Source: Acetobacter estunensis (lineage in GTDB: Bacteria > Pseudomonadota > Alphaproteobacteria > Acetobacterales > Acetobacteraceae). Taken from it: a stretch of DNA of 64,000 nucleotides. A program made the position numbers and the translations under genes. The stretch covers positions 1 through 64,000 of the forward strand of contig NZ_WOTH01000017.1 of the NCBI RefSeq assembly GCF_011516945.1, in the 5' to 3' direction. The notes beneath the pieces are model-generated. The model was not told the DNA's origin. It searched no databases and was given only the letters and a program-made list of their open reading frames with translations. The stretch's first letter is position 1. Each line of letters opens with the position of its first letter. This document shows, in pieces, positions 16,312 through 27,773 of this stretch.

Positions 16312-18396
16312 TTAGTAAAATGTGCAGATGCGTTGGCGTCCGGAGCCGAGAGCCGCGAGAATCGCGCCGCTGACGATGGAGGCGAAGACAGCGTGTCCTT
16401 CAGCCGTGAGCCGCTTTCCGTCCGTGGTCGTGTAAAGACCGGGATTGGCGCGCAGCAGGAGCGAAAGTCGCGCGCCCACGTCGATGGCGACCACTTTCTC
16501 ATCGTCGGGGTAGGCCAGTTGATAGGCAGACAGAGCGCTATTGAACACCTGCGCCCAGCTTGAGCCATAGGCGGATGCGTCATGGAAGGCGAACGGCATG
16601 ATGGGAAAAAGCCATGCATCCGGGGCTGCGGCCCGGTGTGCGACAAGACTGTGCGTCATGGCGGCCGTGGCGTCGGACGTGCTGGCGCTGGCGGCGGCGT
16701 CGTTGGCCAGAAGATTGAAGGCCACCCAACTCGGGGCGGTCCCGGCATCGCCGTAGGAGCTGAGCATTCCATCACTGTCGAGTGCCGAGATGCCGGCATC
16801 GATCCGGTTCCAGCGACTCAGACTGTCGTTGTAGGCGCCCCCCATACCGTTGGATGAGCCGGCGACAACATGGAAAGCCGGTACGTCTTTCGTGCTGTCA
16901 CCGGGCGTAAGATAGCCCGAATCGGCGCTTGCCGAGATGCAGGTGTCGTAACCCGCGTTGTCCATCGCCCGCAGGACGAGATAAGGCCACGCGCACAGCA
17001 CATTGTCCGCGCCGTCATCGGCGGCGATGCCCTCAGCCAGATCATCGCCCACGATCTTGCCCCATGAGCGCGATATGGAGGCGCGGGCGAGCGATGAGGC
17101 CGCGTCCAGCGTCATGCCGCTGACACTCAGACAGTTGGCGCCGCCGTTCCAGCGGCTGCTGTCCGGTGTGCGGGTGAGAAACACTTCCAGAGTGTTGACC
17201 TGCCCGGCCGTGATTCCGCTCAGCGTGATATCGCCCTGTGCCGAAAGATTCGTCATGGCGGTGCCGTTGAGAAACATCGTGACATAGGCCCCCGTTCCGC
17301 TCGGGCCGAGGTGAAGCGTGGCCGTGGGGGTGGCGGAGGCGAGCCAGACGACCTTGAGCCATGCGCCGACATTCCACGTCCGTCGCCATCCTGAACCGCG
17401 GCGGCCCGCATCGCCCGACCAGTTGCCGGGAGAGAAGAGAAAGGACTCGCAATCGACCGGTAGCGCTGTGGACGCTGCGCCGCTCAGCGCCGTCAGGGTG
17501 AAAGACGCGGGATCGGTCAGGGTTGCGCTGTTGCTGACGCTCATCAGTCCGTTCCCGGCGGCTGATGCTGTGAATGTGAAGGTTACGGGCGCTGTGGAAC
17601 CGGCGGCGAAGGTGAGACGGCTGGGAGAAAACGTCCCGGCCAGTGTGCAATCGGGCGTGAGGGTGATGGCGCTGGCATGTGCAGCCCCGGTGCCGGGTGT
17701 GAGAGTGTAGGTCGCAGGCGTGCCCACCAGCACCGAGCGCGGGCCGCTGATGCCATAGGCCGTGTAGATGGGGGCGGAGGCGTTGGACGTTACGAACAGG
17801 TCGGATGGATTCGACAGGCCGCCCGTGTTGGTCACGCTCACAGTGCCCGCGCCGGACTCGGAGGGGATGAAGGTAAAGGTGGCCGCAGCGGTGGACCCGG
17901 CGGGAATGGTGACACTTGTGGGGGAGAACGTGCCGGACAGCGTGCAACTGGGCGTGATGGTCACGGCCGAGGCCAGCGCCGTGCCGCTGCCGGGTGTCAC
18001 GGCATAGGTGGCGGGTGTTCCGACCACCAGGCTGGTGGGGCCGGTGAGTGTGAACGTGGTGAATGCTGTCGAGAGCGCGATGGCGAACACCGAGATGCCG
18101 TTGGGGTCGGTCAGGCCGCCGGAATTCGTCGTTGCAAGCGTGCCGCTTCCCGCAGTTGTGGGCGTGAAGGTGAAGGCGACACTGGAGGTCGAGCCCGCCG
18201 CCAGCACCACGGAAGACGGGGCAAATGTGCCCGCCAAGGTGCAGGCTGGCGTGACGGTCACGGCGGATGTCAGGGTGGTCCCGCTCGGTGGCGTGAGCGT
18301 GTAGGTTGCCTTGGCGCCCACCGAGAGCGAGGTCGGCCCGGTGAGTTGATAAGGGGACAGGAGTGCCGCGCTCGTGCCTGCGGAGGTCTCGGTCAT
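16312..18396 (-). CDS. Surface protein: three Ig-like repeats plus degenerate SGNH domain
   Basis: A 694-residue protein. Residues about 16-305 are three tandem beta-rich repeats of about 98 residues, each with (L/I)TGPxSLxVGxxATYxLTP, CTLxGTFxPS and GLxxPS-like blocks. Residues about 320-430 form a beta-sandwich-like linker. The C-terminal part aligns to SGNH/GDSL hydrolases: GDDLAEG (450-456) where GDSxxxG is expected, NLLAND (561-566) as block III, and DGKRLTAEGH (659-668) where DGxHxTAxGH is expected. Serine and histidine are thus replaced by D452 and R662. No signal peptide follows the ATG at 18396. The frame stays open to 18558 upstream with coding-like sequence but no standard start, so the N-terminus may be incomplete. 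Confidence 0.75.
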   Translation of the reverse strand: MTETSAGTSAALLSPYQLTGPTSLSVGAKATYTLTPPSGTTLTSAVTVTPACTLAGTFAPSSVVLAAGSTSSVAFTFTPTTAGSGTLATTNSGGLTDPNGISVFAIALSTAFTTFTLTGPTSLVVGTPATYAVTPGSGTALASAVTITPSCTLSGTFSPTSVTIPAGSTAAATFTFIPSESGAGTVSVTNTGGLSNPSDLFVTSNASAPIYTAYGISGPRSVLVGTPATYTLTPGTGAAHASAITLTPDCTLAGTFSPSRLTFAAGSTAPVTFTFTASAAGNGLMSVSNSATLTDPASFTLTALSGAASTALPVDCESFLFSPGNWSGDAGRRGSGWRRTWNVGAWLKVVWLASATPTATLHLGPSGTGAYVTMFLNGTAMTNLSAQGDITLSGITAGQVNTLEVFLTRTPDSSRWNGGANCLSVSGMTLDAASSLARASISRSWGKIVGDDLAEGIAADDGADNVLCAWPYLVLRAMDNAGYDTCISASADSGYLTPGDSTKDVPAFHVVAGSSNGMGGAYNDSLSRWNRIDAGISALDSDGMLSSYGDAGTAPSWVAFNLLANDAAASASTSDATAAMTHSLVAHRAAAPDAWLFPIMPFAFHDASAYGSSWAQVFNSALSAYQLAYPDDEKVVAIDVGARLSLLLRANPGLYTTTDGKRLTAEGHAVFASIVSGAILAALGSGRQRICTFY
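17480..18352 (-). repeat. Three tandem ~290-bp repeats encoding Ig-like domains
   Basis: Within the SGNH-containing gene, three diverged copies each encode a unit of about 98 residues, recognisable from the repeated TGPxSxxVG start and CTLxGTFxPS centre. Copies differ at many positions, so expansion is old. Boundaries are approximate. Confidence 0.8.
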
Positions 18397-18703
18397 GTCG
18401 GTGCGCTCTGCATTGGTGGTCAGGAACGGGAAGCCGATCGCGTCTGCCGGGAGCAGGGCACGAAGGATAAGGTGGAAAACCGCCTTTTCCCGTTGGGATG
18501 TAGCGACATGAGGCGAATTCGGGTCGAGAGGATGTTCACGGCTGTCTTTCGCGATCTGTCAGGCTGTGAACGTGCAATAACCGTCCCCGGACAGGGCCGC
18601 ATCCTCTGGAAATCAAGGCCATGGTTCGAAAGGGAAACGTGGTGTTTAGAGGCTCTGTTGTGTCTTTTCGGGGAAAATAGTCATTGAAAAGAACGGATCG
18701 TCC
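18397..18703. other. Gap between outer-membrane barrel gene and SGNH-repeat gene
   Basis: 307 bases. 18397-18558 continues the minus-strand frame of the SGNH gene (54 codons, reading for example LPADAIGFPFLTTNAERTD) with coding-like composition but no ATG, GTG or TTG. The remainder up to the barrel gene's stop at 18704 shows no gene or strong hairpin. Confidence 0.55.
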
Positions 18704-19831
18704 TCAGAAGGCGTAAGCGATACCTGCATGCAGCGTCATGCCATTTGTCCAACTGCTGGGTTCGTAGAGGGAGTAGCCGCCATGCTGCGCGACGGACTGG
18801 CTGCGCCCGAAGGAATAGTAGGAATACTGCACGCCGCTGATGAAATGGAGGGAACGGGAGAGCCGGTAATCGAAGTCCAGTGCGGCGATCCATTCCGGGC
18901 GCGGACGCAGGCGGAACGTGCCTTTGACACCAGCGGCGTCCATGTGCGAACCCAGCCGTTCATCCCAGCACAGCCGCCCGCGCACCACGAAGGCATCCGT
19001 TACGGCGTAATCGAGATGAACGACAATGCCGGCAACGAAACCGGCGTAATCTTCAGAACTGGACGACACGCCCTGAGAGCCTTTGACATTGCGCCCCCAT
19101 GACCAATAGCCCCCCATGATGGCAGGGGTGATCATGAAGCGGTCCGTCACCATCAGCCCTTTGCCGAGTTCGATGCGGGCGTCGATCGTCTCGCGATTGG
19201 AGGAGTTGCGGTAAGGCAAGGTCTGCCATCCGTTGCTGGCGGAGCCGTGATAGCCCACATTGCCGTCGCTGAAGGCGACATGCCCGGCCAGAAGGATGTG
19301 CTGCACCTCGTAGAGATCGAACATGGTCGAGGCGTCGAACTGAAATCCGGGCGCCCAGCCGGTTTCCCGGTCATAGCCGGTCTCAGGCCCTTCCCACAGC
19401 GGCTTTTCCTTGTAATTGGTCCATGACCCCGTCGCAGACAGACCAATCTCGCGATTGACCTGCACGACGGCCAATTCGCCTCGGGCTTTCGAATGGTAAG
19501 GAGTCGGGCGCCACTCATCCGGCGCATGGTTCTTGCGACGGCGCGGGACACGGGACAGGGAATCGTCCTCCTCGAAGCGGCGGACGGGCATTTGCGGCAG
19601 CACGTCGTTGGACGTGTCCGTGGAAGATGTGGCGACCTCGTCAGGATCCATGCCCAGTGTCATGAGCATGCGTGCAAGCGTGCGGTGGCGGATCTCCGCG
19701 TTGCGGCGGGAATCGAGATAGGTGCCAGTGTGCGTGGGAGCGAACTGTGCATGAGCCCGCCCGTTGGCGGTCAGGGCCGAGAGGAACAGTCCCGTACACA
19801 GGAGAAACTTGCGCAAGAACGCCTCATCCAC
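18704..19831 (-). CDS. Outer-membrane beta-barrel protein
   Basis: A 375-residue protein with a signal peptide (KFLLCTGLFLSALTANGRAHA). It has a charged, proline-rich periplasmic region to about residue 130, then repeated amphipathic strands (LAVVQVNREIGLSATGSW, HILLAGHVAFSDGNVGYHG, AGFVAGIVVHLDYAV). It ends in an aromatic residue (AGIAYAF), as BAM-assembled barrels do. It is not assigned to a specific porin or autotransporter family. It lies in the same orientation as the repeat-SGNH protein 300 bases downstream, so the two may be related envelope components. Confidence 0.75.
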   Translation of the reverse strand: MDEAFLRKFLLCTGLFLSALTANGRAHAQFAPTHTGTYLDSRRNAEIRHRTLARMLMTLGMDPDEVATSSTDTSNDVLPQMPVRRFEEDDSLSRVPRRRKNHAPDEWRPTPYHSKARGELAVVQVNREIGLSATGSWTNYKEKPLWEGPETGYDRETGWAPGFQFDASTMFDLYEVQHILLAGHVAFSDGNVGYHGSASNGWQTLPYRNSSNRETIDARIELGKGLMVTDRFMITPAIMGGYWSWGRNVKGSQGVSSSSEDYAGFVAGIVVHLDYAVTDAFVVRGRLCWDERLGSHMDAAGVKGTFRLRPRPEWIAALDFDYRLSRSLHFISGVQYSYYSFGRSQSVAQHGGYSLYEPSSWTNGMTLHAGIAYAF

Positions 19832-19894
19832 AAGAGAAACGGTATGTCCGTTTCTCCTAAGGAGTGGCGGTTAATGCAGCCTTACCAATCCGGC

Positions 19895-21229
19895 TCAAAG
19901 CGCGGTCCATCCGTCTTTTTTCAATACGACGCCCGCCAGATAGAGGCTGCCGCAGATCAACACGCGCGCGGGAGTTCCCGCGCGGGGAAGGGCTGCCAGC
20001 GCCGTTGCGATATCGGGGCCGGGACGGGCGATGCCGCCTGATGATTCCACAATGACATCTACGGAGAGCGCCAGATGCTGTTCCGGCTCCGCCACGGCCC
20101 ATACGGAGGTGGTATGCGAGAGAATCGGACGCAGAAACCCCGAAGCGTCCTTCGTCTGCTTCATGCCCACCAGCACATGCAGCGGGCGGTCCGACCAGCG
20201 TTCCAGCACCGGCACCAGCGCTTCCCCCGCACCGGGATTGTGGCCGCCGTCGAGCCATAGTTCCCACCCTTCGGGAAGTGTCTGTGCCAGCGCGCCATGC
20301 AGTTTCTGAAGACGTGCGGGCCATTGGGCATGAGCGATTCCTGCCCACGCTTTTGGCGGCAGGGGCAGACCGCTGGCGCGCAGGGTGGCGACGGCCAGAC
20401 CGGCATTGTCGTCCTGATGCGGGCCGGTCAGGGCAGGACACGGGAGAGACAGCGCGCCCTGTGCGTCGGAGAAGGTCAGAGCGCTTCCATCTTCCGTGCG
20501 GGCAAGCTGCCAGTCACGGTCGCGCAGCCACAACGGGGCGTCTTTTGTGGCCGCTTCGGCTTCCAGCACGTCCCGCACTGCGTCAGGCTGGCGTCCGGTG
20601 ATCACCGGAACGCCCGGCTTGATGATCCCGGCTTTCTCACCTGCAATGGCGGTAAGGGTGGAGCCAAGGAACGCCTCGTGATCGAGCGAAATGGCGGTGA
20701 TGGCGCAGGCGGCGGGATGGGGCAGGACGTTGGTGGCGTCGTGTCGTCCCCCAAGCCCCACCTCAATGATGGCGAGATCCGCCGGATGGCGCGAAAACAG
20801 CAGGAAGCCCGCGGCCGTCAGTACCTCGAACACCGTGATGGGTTCTCCGGCATTGATGCGCTCGATCTCCTCCAGAACGCTGACAAGCTCGTCCTCGCTC
20901 ACGAGCTTTCCGGCCACGCGGAAACGCTCGGTCACATCCACCAGATGCGGGGACGTCATGACATGAACGCGCCAGCCTGCCGCTTCCCCGATGGCGCGGA
21001 GATTGGCGCAGGTGCTGCCTTTGCCGTTGGTGCCCGCGACATGGATGACCGGCGGCAGCGCCAGTTCGGGATGGCCGAGCTTGGCCAGCAGAGCCTCAAG
21101 GCGCCCGAGTGAGAGATCGATCAGTGCGGGATAGAGTCGGTTCAGCCGTTCCAGAACGGAGCCGGTGCGGCCAGTGAACTCGGCACCCAGAGCAGGCGTG
21201 GAGGGAGGGGCGGGCGGTGTGTCGGTCAT
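19895..21229 (-). CDS. folC: Bifunctional dihydrofolate/folylpolyglutamate synthase
   Basis: A 444-residue Mur-ligase-family enzyme that adds glutamate to dihydropteroate and to folates. The P-loop is HVAGTNGKGSTCANLRAIGE (about 63-82). EVGLGGRHDATNV and ISLDHEAFLGSTLTAIAGEK mark the central ligase domain, and DGGHNPGAGEALV the C-terminal domain. The order accD-folC on one strand is common in Alphaproteobacteria; a 63-base gap makes a shared operon with accD likely. Confidence 0.96.
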   Translation of the reverse strand: MTDTPPAPPSTPALGAEFTGRTGSVLERLNRLYPALIDLSLGRLEALLAKLGHPELALPPVIHVAGTNGKGSTCANLRAIGEAAGWRVHVMTSPHLVDVTERFRVAGKLVSEDELVSVLEEIERINAGEPITVFEVLTAAGFLLFSRHPADLAIIEVGLGGRHDATNVLPHPAACAITAISLDHEAFLGSTLTAIAGEKAGIIKPGVPVITGRQPDAVRDVLEAEAATKDAPLWLRDRDWQLARTEDGSALTFSDAQGALSLPCPALTGPHQDDNAGLAVATLRASGLPLPPKAWAGIAHAQWPARLQKLHGALAQTLPEGWELWLDGGHNPGAGEALVPVLERWSDRPLHVLVGMKQTKDASGFLRPILSHTTSVWAVAEPEQHLALSVDVIVESSGGIARPGPDIATALAALPRAGTPARVLICGSLYLAGVVLKKDGWTAL

Positions 21230-21292
21230 GCTCGGCTCTGCTGCAAGACTCCCGGTGTAAAGGCCGGGAGTGTGCCCGCGCGGGTGGGGGTG

Positions 21293-22216
21293 TCAGGTCG
21301 TGGGGAGAACCGTATCGCCCGGTCCGGGTTCTTCCGGGTCCGGGAGTGTGTTGGTGAACACATCGCCCGCTGGCGCGTCCGTCAGCAGACCGATCACACG
21401 GCCCAGTGTCTCGCGCAGATTTTTGCGCTCCACCACCATGTCGAGCATGCCGTGCTCCAGCAGATACTCGGAGCGCTGGAAACCCTCTGGGAGCTTCTCA
21501 CGCACCGTGTCCTCAATCACGCGCGGCCCGGCAAAGCCGATCAGGGCTTTCGGCTCGGCGATCTGCACGTCGCCCAGCATGGCGAACGAGGCTGAGACGC
21601 CGCCCGTGGTGGGGTCCGTCAGCACCACGATATAAGGCAGGCCAGCGTCTTTCAGCATCTGCACGCCCACTGTCGTGCGCGGCATCTGCATCAGGCTGAT
21701 GACGCCTTCCTGCATGCGCGCACCGCCCGAGGCCGTGAAGATAACCAGCGGGGCGCGTTGAAGGATGGCCAGACGCACGGCGGCGATAAAGGCTTCGCCC
21801 AGACCCGACCCCATCGTGCCCGCCATGAACTCATAGGCCATGACGGCCACGACGGCCGGATAGCCCGTGATCTTACCGTGAGCGACGGCGAGCGAGTCGT
21901 CCAGTCCGGTCTTGGCGCGGGCGTCCCGCAGACGGTCGGTGTAGCGTTTCTGGTCGCGGAAGCCGAGCGGGTCGGCGGCCACTTTCGGCAGTTCGATGCG
22001 CGTGTAGCTGCCCGGATCGAACGTCCAGTCGAAACGCTGGGTGACGGGCACCTTCATGTGGAAGCCGCAATGCGGACACACATTGAGGGTGCGCTCCAGT
22101 TCCTTGACCAGCACCATCTGGTGACAGGAAGGGCAGTTGGTCCACAGATTGTCGGGGACCTCGCGCTTGAGCAGTCCCCGGATCTTCGGCCGGACATATT
22201 CGGTCAGCCAGCTCAT
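21293..22216 (-). CDS. accD: Acetyl-CoA carboxylase carboxyltransferase beta subunit
   Basis: A 307-residue subunit that, with AccA, transfers the carboxyl group from biotin to acetyl-CoA in fatty-acid synthesis. The N-terminal four-cysteine zinc ribbon (CPSCHQM, then VCPHCGFH) and the crotonase-fold blocks ASGGARMQEGVISLMQM and GGVSASFAMLGDVQIAEP are clear. The ATG at 22216 has GGAG 8 bases upstream; an in-frame extension to 22294 is not conserved. It is the first gene of the accD-folC unit. Confidence 0.96.
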   Translation of the reverse strand: MSWLTEYVRPKIRGLLKREVPDNLWTNCPSCHQMVLVKELERTLNVCPHCGFHMKVPVTQRFDWTFDPGSYTRIELPKVAADPLGFRDQKRYTDRLRDARAKTGLDDSLAVAHGKITGYPAVVAVMAYEFMAGTMGSGLGEAFIAAVRLAILQRAPLVIFTASGGARMQEGVISLMQMPRTTVGVQMLKDAGLPYIVVLTDPTTGGVSASFAMLGDVQIAEPKALIGFAGPRVIEDTVREKLPEGFQRSEYLLEHGMLDMVVERKNLRETLGRVIGLLTDAPAGDVFTNTLPDPEEPGPGDTVLPTT

Positions 22217-22797
22217 GCTGAACTCCGTCACACAAGAAACAGGAACGACCAGCCGCTCCGCACCACCGGCCGCAGGGCTGCCCATAAGGGGCACTGCATA
22301 GCTTCCCCGTGACGGGCTGCCAAGTACAGGGCGTTTTCCTCCACACTCTCCATCGGTGCACGAGAGAGGTCATGCGTGTTGTTTTGCTCTCACTGAACCG
22401 TGGCGATCACAGGACAGGGAGATGCGGTGGTGACACCGCGATTCCACGCTTTGGTCAACCGTCATGCCCGATCTAATGGATGGCAACGAACGATTCCTTG
22501 TGCAGAGGAAATGCTGGATCTGACGGCGTTTCGTATGAATGTGGGCCGTTGCCCGTAAACCGAACCATCGGTGCGTAAGGTCGCGGACGTACCGCGTTTA
22601 TCCTTTTAATGACACGCCGATTATGGACATCGACAGCCGCTTGCCGATGGAAGACGTCCTGCGGCAACCTCTGACTGCGTTGGAACAGGTGCTGGCGGCT
22701 TATCCGTGCACATGCATGGTCGGACAGGACGGTTTGCCGGAGACTCCCCGCGCGGTAGGGTAAGCGCCTGCGCCTCACGAAAAGCGATGGATGCCCC
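22217..22797. other. Long divergent intergenic region accD / nadE
   Basis: 581 bases between divergent starts, the longest non-coding stretch in the window. It must hold both promoters. A 46-codon ATG frame at 22623-22763 looks weakly coding-like but lacks a ribosome-binding site and any recognised family. No tRNA, riboswitch or strong terminator was recognised. Confidence 0.5.
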
Positions 22798-24843
<2,046 letters not shown>

Positions 24844-24956
24844 AGATGGCGCCGCGCACGCGATTGGCCTGTCGCGTTTCGCCGCGTTGCGCTGTATGAC
24901 GGCATCCGCCGGGCCGACCCGATCATGGCCTGAACGAAGAGGGGGAGCCCGCACGC

Positions 24957-26744
24957 ATGTCCGACTGTCTGTTCCAACGCTACCGCACGCACGTTCTCGA
25001 CGCCCTGCGTCGCATCGTGCCGGATATGGGCGAGGAACTGCTCGCCCGCGTGGAACTGACGCCCACGCGTGAGGCCGCCCATGGCGACATGGCGACCAAC
25101 GCGGCGTTGATCGCGGCCAAACCCGCCCGCCGCAAGCCTGCCGAGATCGCCGCCGAATTGGCCGCAGCACTGGAATCCGTGGAAGGCGTGACGAAAGCCG
25201 CCGCCGCCGGACCGGGGTTTGTAAACCTCACTCTCAAGCCTGCCGTGCTTCAGAGCGTGGCACGCTCCGTGCTGGCGGCTGGCGAGGCCTATGGCGATTC
25301 GCGTGCAGGCGCGGATGTGAAGGTCAATGTCGAGTACGTCTCGTGCAATCCGACCGGTCCGATTCATGTCGGGCATTGCCGCGGCGCGGTGGTGGGCGAT
25401 GTGCTGGCCAACCTGATGGACAAGGCCGGTTTCGACGTCACGAAAGAGTTCTACATCAACGACGCGGGTGCCCAGGTCGCGGCCCTCGCCTGGGCCACTT
25501 ACTGGCGTTACCTTCAGGCCATCGGCTCCACCATCGACGCAGAAGCGTTCGATGCGCTGACACCCGGTGGGCTGCAATATCGTGGCGAATATCTGATTCC
25601 CATCGGGCAGGCGCTGGCGGAGACGCACGGCACGGCGCTGGCCGACGAAGGCGGTCGTCCGGCAAAACCCGAGAAGTGGTTCGCGCTGGTCAAGGATTTC
25701 GCGGTCGCACGCATGATGGACGGCATCCGCGAAGACCTGAAGCTGCTCGGCGTGGAGCATGGCGTGTTCACATCGGAAGCCAAGGTGCTGGCGGACGGCG
25801 TGACGGACCGGGCCATCAAGGCGCTTGAGGACAAGGGACTGCTGTACGAAGGCGTGCTGGAGCCGCCCAAGGGCAAGCTGCCCGATGACTGGGAAGCCCG
25901 CCCGCAGACGCTGTTCCGCTCGACCGCGTTCGGGGACGACGTGGACCGCCCGCTGCGCAAGTCCGACGGGTCCAACACCTATTTCGCCAACGACATCGGC
26001 TATCACCTCGACAAGGTGGAGCGTGGCGCGCAGGTGCTGATCGACGTGCTGGGCGCGGATCACGGTGGCTATGTCAGCCGCATGAAGGCTGCGGTCAAAG
26101 CGCTGACCGACGCAAAAGTGCCGCTTGAAGTGCTGCTGTGCCAGATCGTGCATATCGTGCGTGACGGACAGCCGGTGCGCATGTCCAAACGCGCGGGCAC
26201 CTTCGTCACCCTGCGCGATCTGCTCGATGAGGTGGGACGTGACGCCGTGCGCTTCACCATGCTCACGCGCAAGAGCGACGCGCAGATGGAGTTCGATCTG
26301 GACGCCGTGGTGGCGCAGACGCGCGACAATCCGGTGTTCTATGTGCAGTACGCCCATGCCCGCTGCCGTTCCGTCCTGCGTGCGGCCGAGGAGATGCTGG
26401 GCAAGGAGGCGATCACGCCTGAGGCGCTTCTGAACGTGCCGCTCGACGGGCTTGAGGCGGACGTCGAACTGGCGCTGCTGCGCCGTGTGGCAAGCTGGCC
26501 GCGCACGGTCGAAGGCGCGGCGCTGGCACGCGAACCGCACCGGATCGCGTTCTGGCTGGGCGATCTGGCGGCGGATTTCCATACGCTGTGGAACCGCGGG
26601 CGCGATGAGACCAGCCTGCGCTTCCTTCAGGAAAACGACCGGGCGGCGACGCTGGCCCGCGTGGCGCTTGTCGCTGCGACGGCAACGGCCATCCGATCCG
26701 GTCTTGCGGTGATGGGCGTCGAGCCTGTCGAGGAGATGCGATGA
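24957..26744 (+). CDS. argS: Arginyl-tRNA synthetase
   Basis: A 595-residue class I synthetase. The N-terminal tRNA-binding domain is followed by NPTGPIHVGHCRGAVVGD, which contains the HIGH-type motif HVGH, and by VRMSKRAG in the KMSKS position. The C-terminal DALR anticodon-binding domain ends the protein. The start follows AAGAGGGGGA. It overlaps the next gene by 4 bases and heads a run of same-strand genes to serS. Confidence 0.97.
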   Translation: MSDCLFQRYRTHVLDALRRIVPDMGEELLARVELTPTREAAHGDMATNAALIAAKPARRKPAEIAAELAAALESVEGVTKAAAAGPGFVNLTLKPAVLQSVARSVLAAGEAYGDSRAGADVKVNVEYVSCNPTGPIHVGHCRGAVVGDVLANLMDKAGFDVTKEFYINDAGAQVAALAWATYWRYLQAIGSTIDAEAFDALTPGGLQYRGEYLIPIGQALAETHGTALADEGGRPAKPEKWFALVKDFAVARMMDGIREDLKLLGVEHGVFTSEAKVLADGVTDRAIKALEDKGLLYEGVLEPPKGKLPDDWEARPQTLFRSTAFGDDVDRPLRKSDGSNTYFANDIGYHLDKVERGAQVLIDVLGADHGGYVSRMKAAVKALTDAKVPLEVLLCQIVHIVRDGQPVRMSKRAGTFVTLRDLLDEVGRDAVRFTMLTRKSDAQMEFDLDAVVAQTRDNPVFYVQYAHARCRSVLRAAEEMLGKEAITPEALLNVPLDGLEADVELALLRRVASWPRTVEGAALAREPHRIAFWLGDLAADFHTLWNRGRDETSLRFLQENDRAATLARVALVAATATAIRSGLAVMGVEPVEEMR

Positions 26745-27724
26745 GCCTGAACGACTCGTCCCCACCCGATCCCCACGCCGATCGGCTCAACCGCGCCCGC
26801 ACGCGCGAGCGGCTGGTCGCGGATTACGATGACGAGATGGAGCCGCGTCCCCCCGCCCGTCCCAAGGGCGGCAAGGCGGCCGCCTTGGCGGCCCTATTGC
26901 CCACGGACCCCATGACGCGGCGTCTGACCTATGGCGCGGTCGGGCTGGGCGCCCTGCTTCTGGTGGGAATCGGTGGCTGGTCGCTGTTCGGCCATCATCA
27001 GGGCGGCATCCCGATTTATGGGCCTCCTGCCCAGCCGTTGCGCGAAAAACCCGCCGATCCGGGGGGCATGGAGCTGGATGGCGCCATTCCGCCACCCGAT
27101 GCGCCGGGAGGCGCTGCCCGTCTTGCGCCCGGACCGGAGCAGCCCAACCCTGAGGCCCTCGCCGCTCATTATGGCGAGACGGCCCGCAGCGATCCGCCCA
27201 TGACGGACAGGGCCGATCCTTCACAGCCGCCCTCTTCCCCGGAGGCTCTGCCGGATACTGTGTCCACGCAGCCGCAGGATGCCGCGCCTCCACAGGAGGA
27301 GCCGTCCTCCGATACGGTCGCGCCGCCATCACGCGATGATGCACAGCCTCCGCCTGCTGGCGCGGAAGAAGACACGACACCCACAAAGACGCCGAGCCGG
27401 ACGGAGGCCGCAGCCGCACCGAAGAAAGAGCCTCACAAGGTGGCGGAGGCGTCTGACGCTCCGGCGGCGACCTCTTCCGGCCCCTATAGCGTGCAGCTTG
27501 CAGCGCTCGATTCCGAAGCCAACGCCTACAAGGAATGGGACCGGATGAAGGCCGTCTCGCCGGAACTGTTTGCAGGCCATCGCCCGCAGATCGAGAAGGT
27601 GACGCACACCAACGCCATCTTCTACCGCCTGCGCACCCGTGGCTTCGACAGCATGGCTTCGGCCCGGGCGTTCTGCGACAAGCTGCGTGAACACGGGCAT
27701 GCCTGCAATCCTCTGCGTCCCTGA
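26741..27724 (+). CDS. SPOR-domain membrane protein
   Basis: A 327-residue protein with a cytoplasmic N-terminus, one membrane segment (AVGLGALLLVGIGGWSLFG, about 65-85) and a long Pro/Ala/Glu-rich periplasmic linker. It ends in a SPOR domain (SGPYSVQLAALDSEANAYKE to the end). SPOR domains bind glycan strands stripped of stem peptides at the septum, so a division or cell-wall role is likely. In many Alphaproteobacteria a protein of this kind lies between argS and nagZ-scpAB; nagZ is missing here. It starts within the argS stop (ATGA). Confidence 0.9.
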   Translation: MSLNDSSPPDPHADRLNRARTRERLVADYDDEMEPRPPARPKGGKAAALAALLPTDPMTRRLTYGAVGLGALLLVGIGGWSLFGHHQGGIPIYGPPAQPLREKPADPGGMELDGAIPPPDAPGGAARLAPGPEQPNPEALAAHYGETARSDPPMTDRADPSQPPSSPEALPDTVSTQPQDAAPPQEEPSSDTVAPPSRDDAQPPPAGAEEDTTPTKTPSRTEAAAAPKKEPHKVAEASDAPAATSSGPYSVQLAALDSEANAYKEWDRMKAVSPELFAGHRPQIEKVTHTNAIFYRLRTRGFDSMASARAFCDKLREHGHACNPLRP

Positions 27725-27773
27725 GATCTGCTGCGTGCCCGAGACGGGAACGGGCGGAGAAGGGACAGGCGGC

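Noticed and set aside
17677-18687. A 336-codon plus-strand frame across the Ig-like repeats
   Set aside because: Gly/Arg-rich shadow of a repetitive gene; the minus strand has the coherent repeat pattern.
22623-22763. A 46-codon frame in the accD/nadE intergenic region
   Set aside because: No ribosome-binding site and no recognised homology; kept only as a note in the gap entry.
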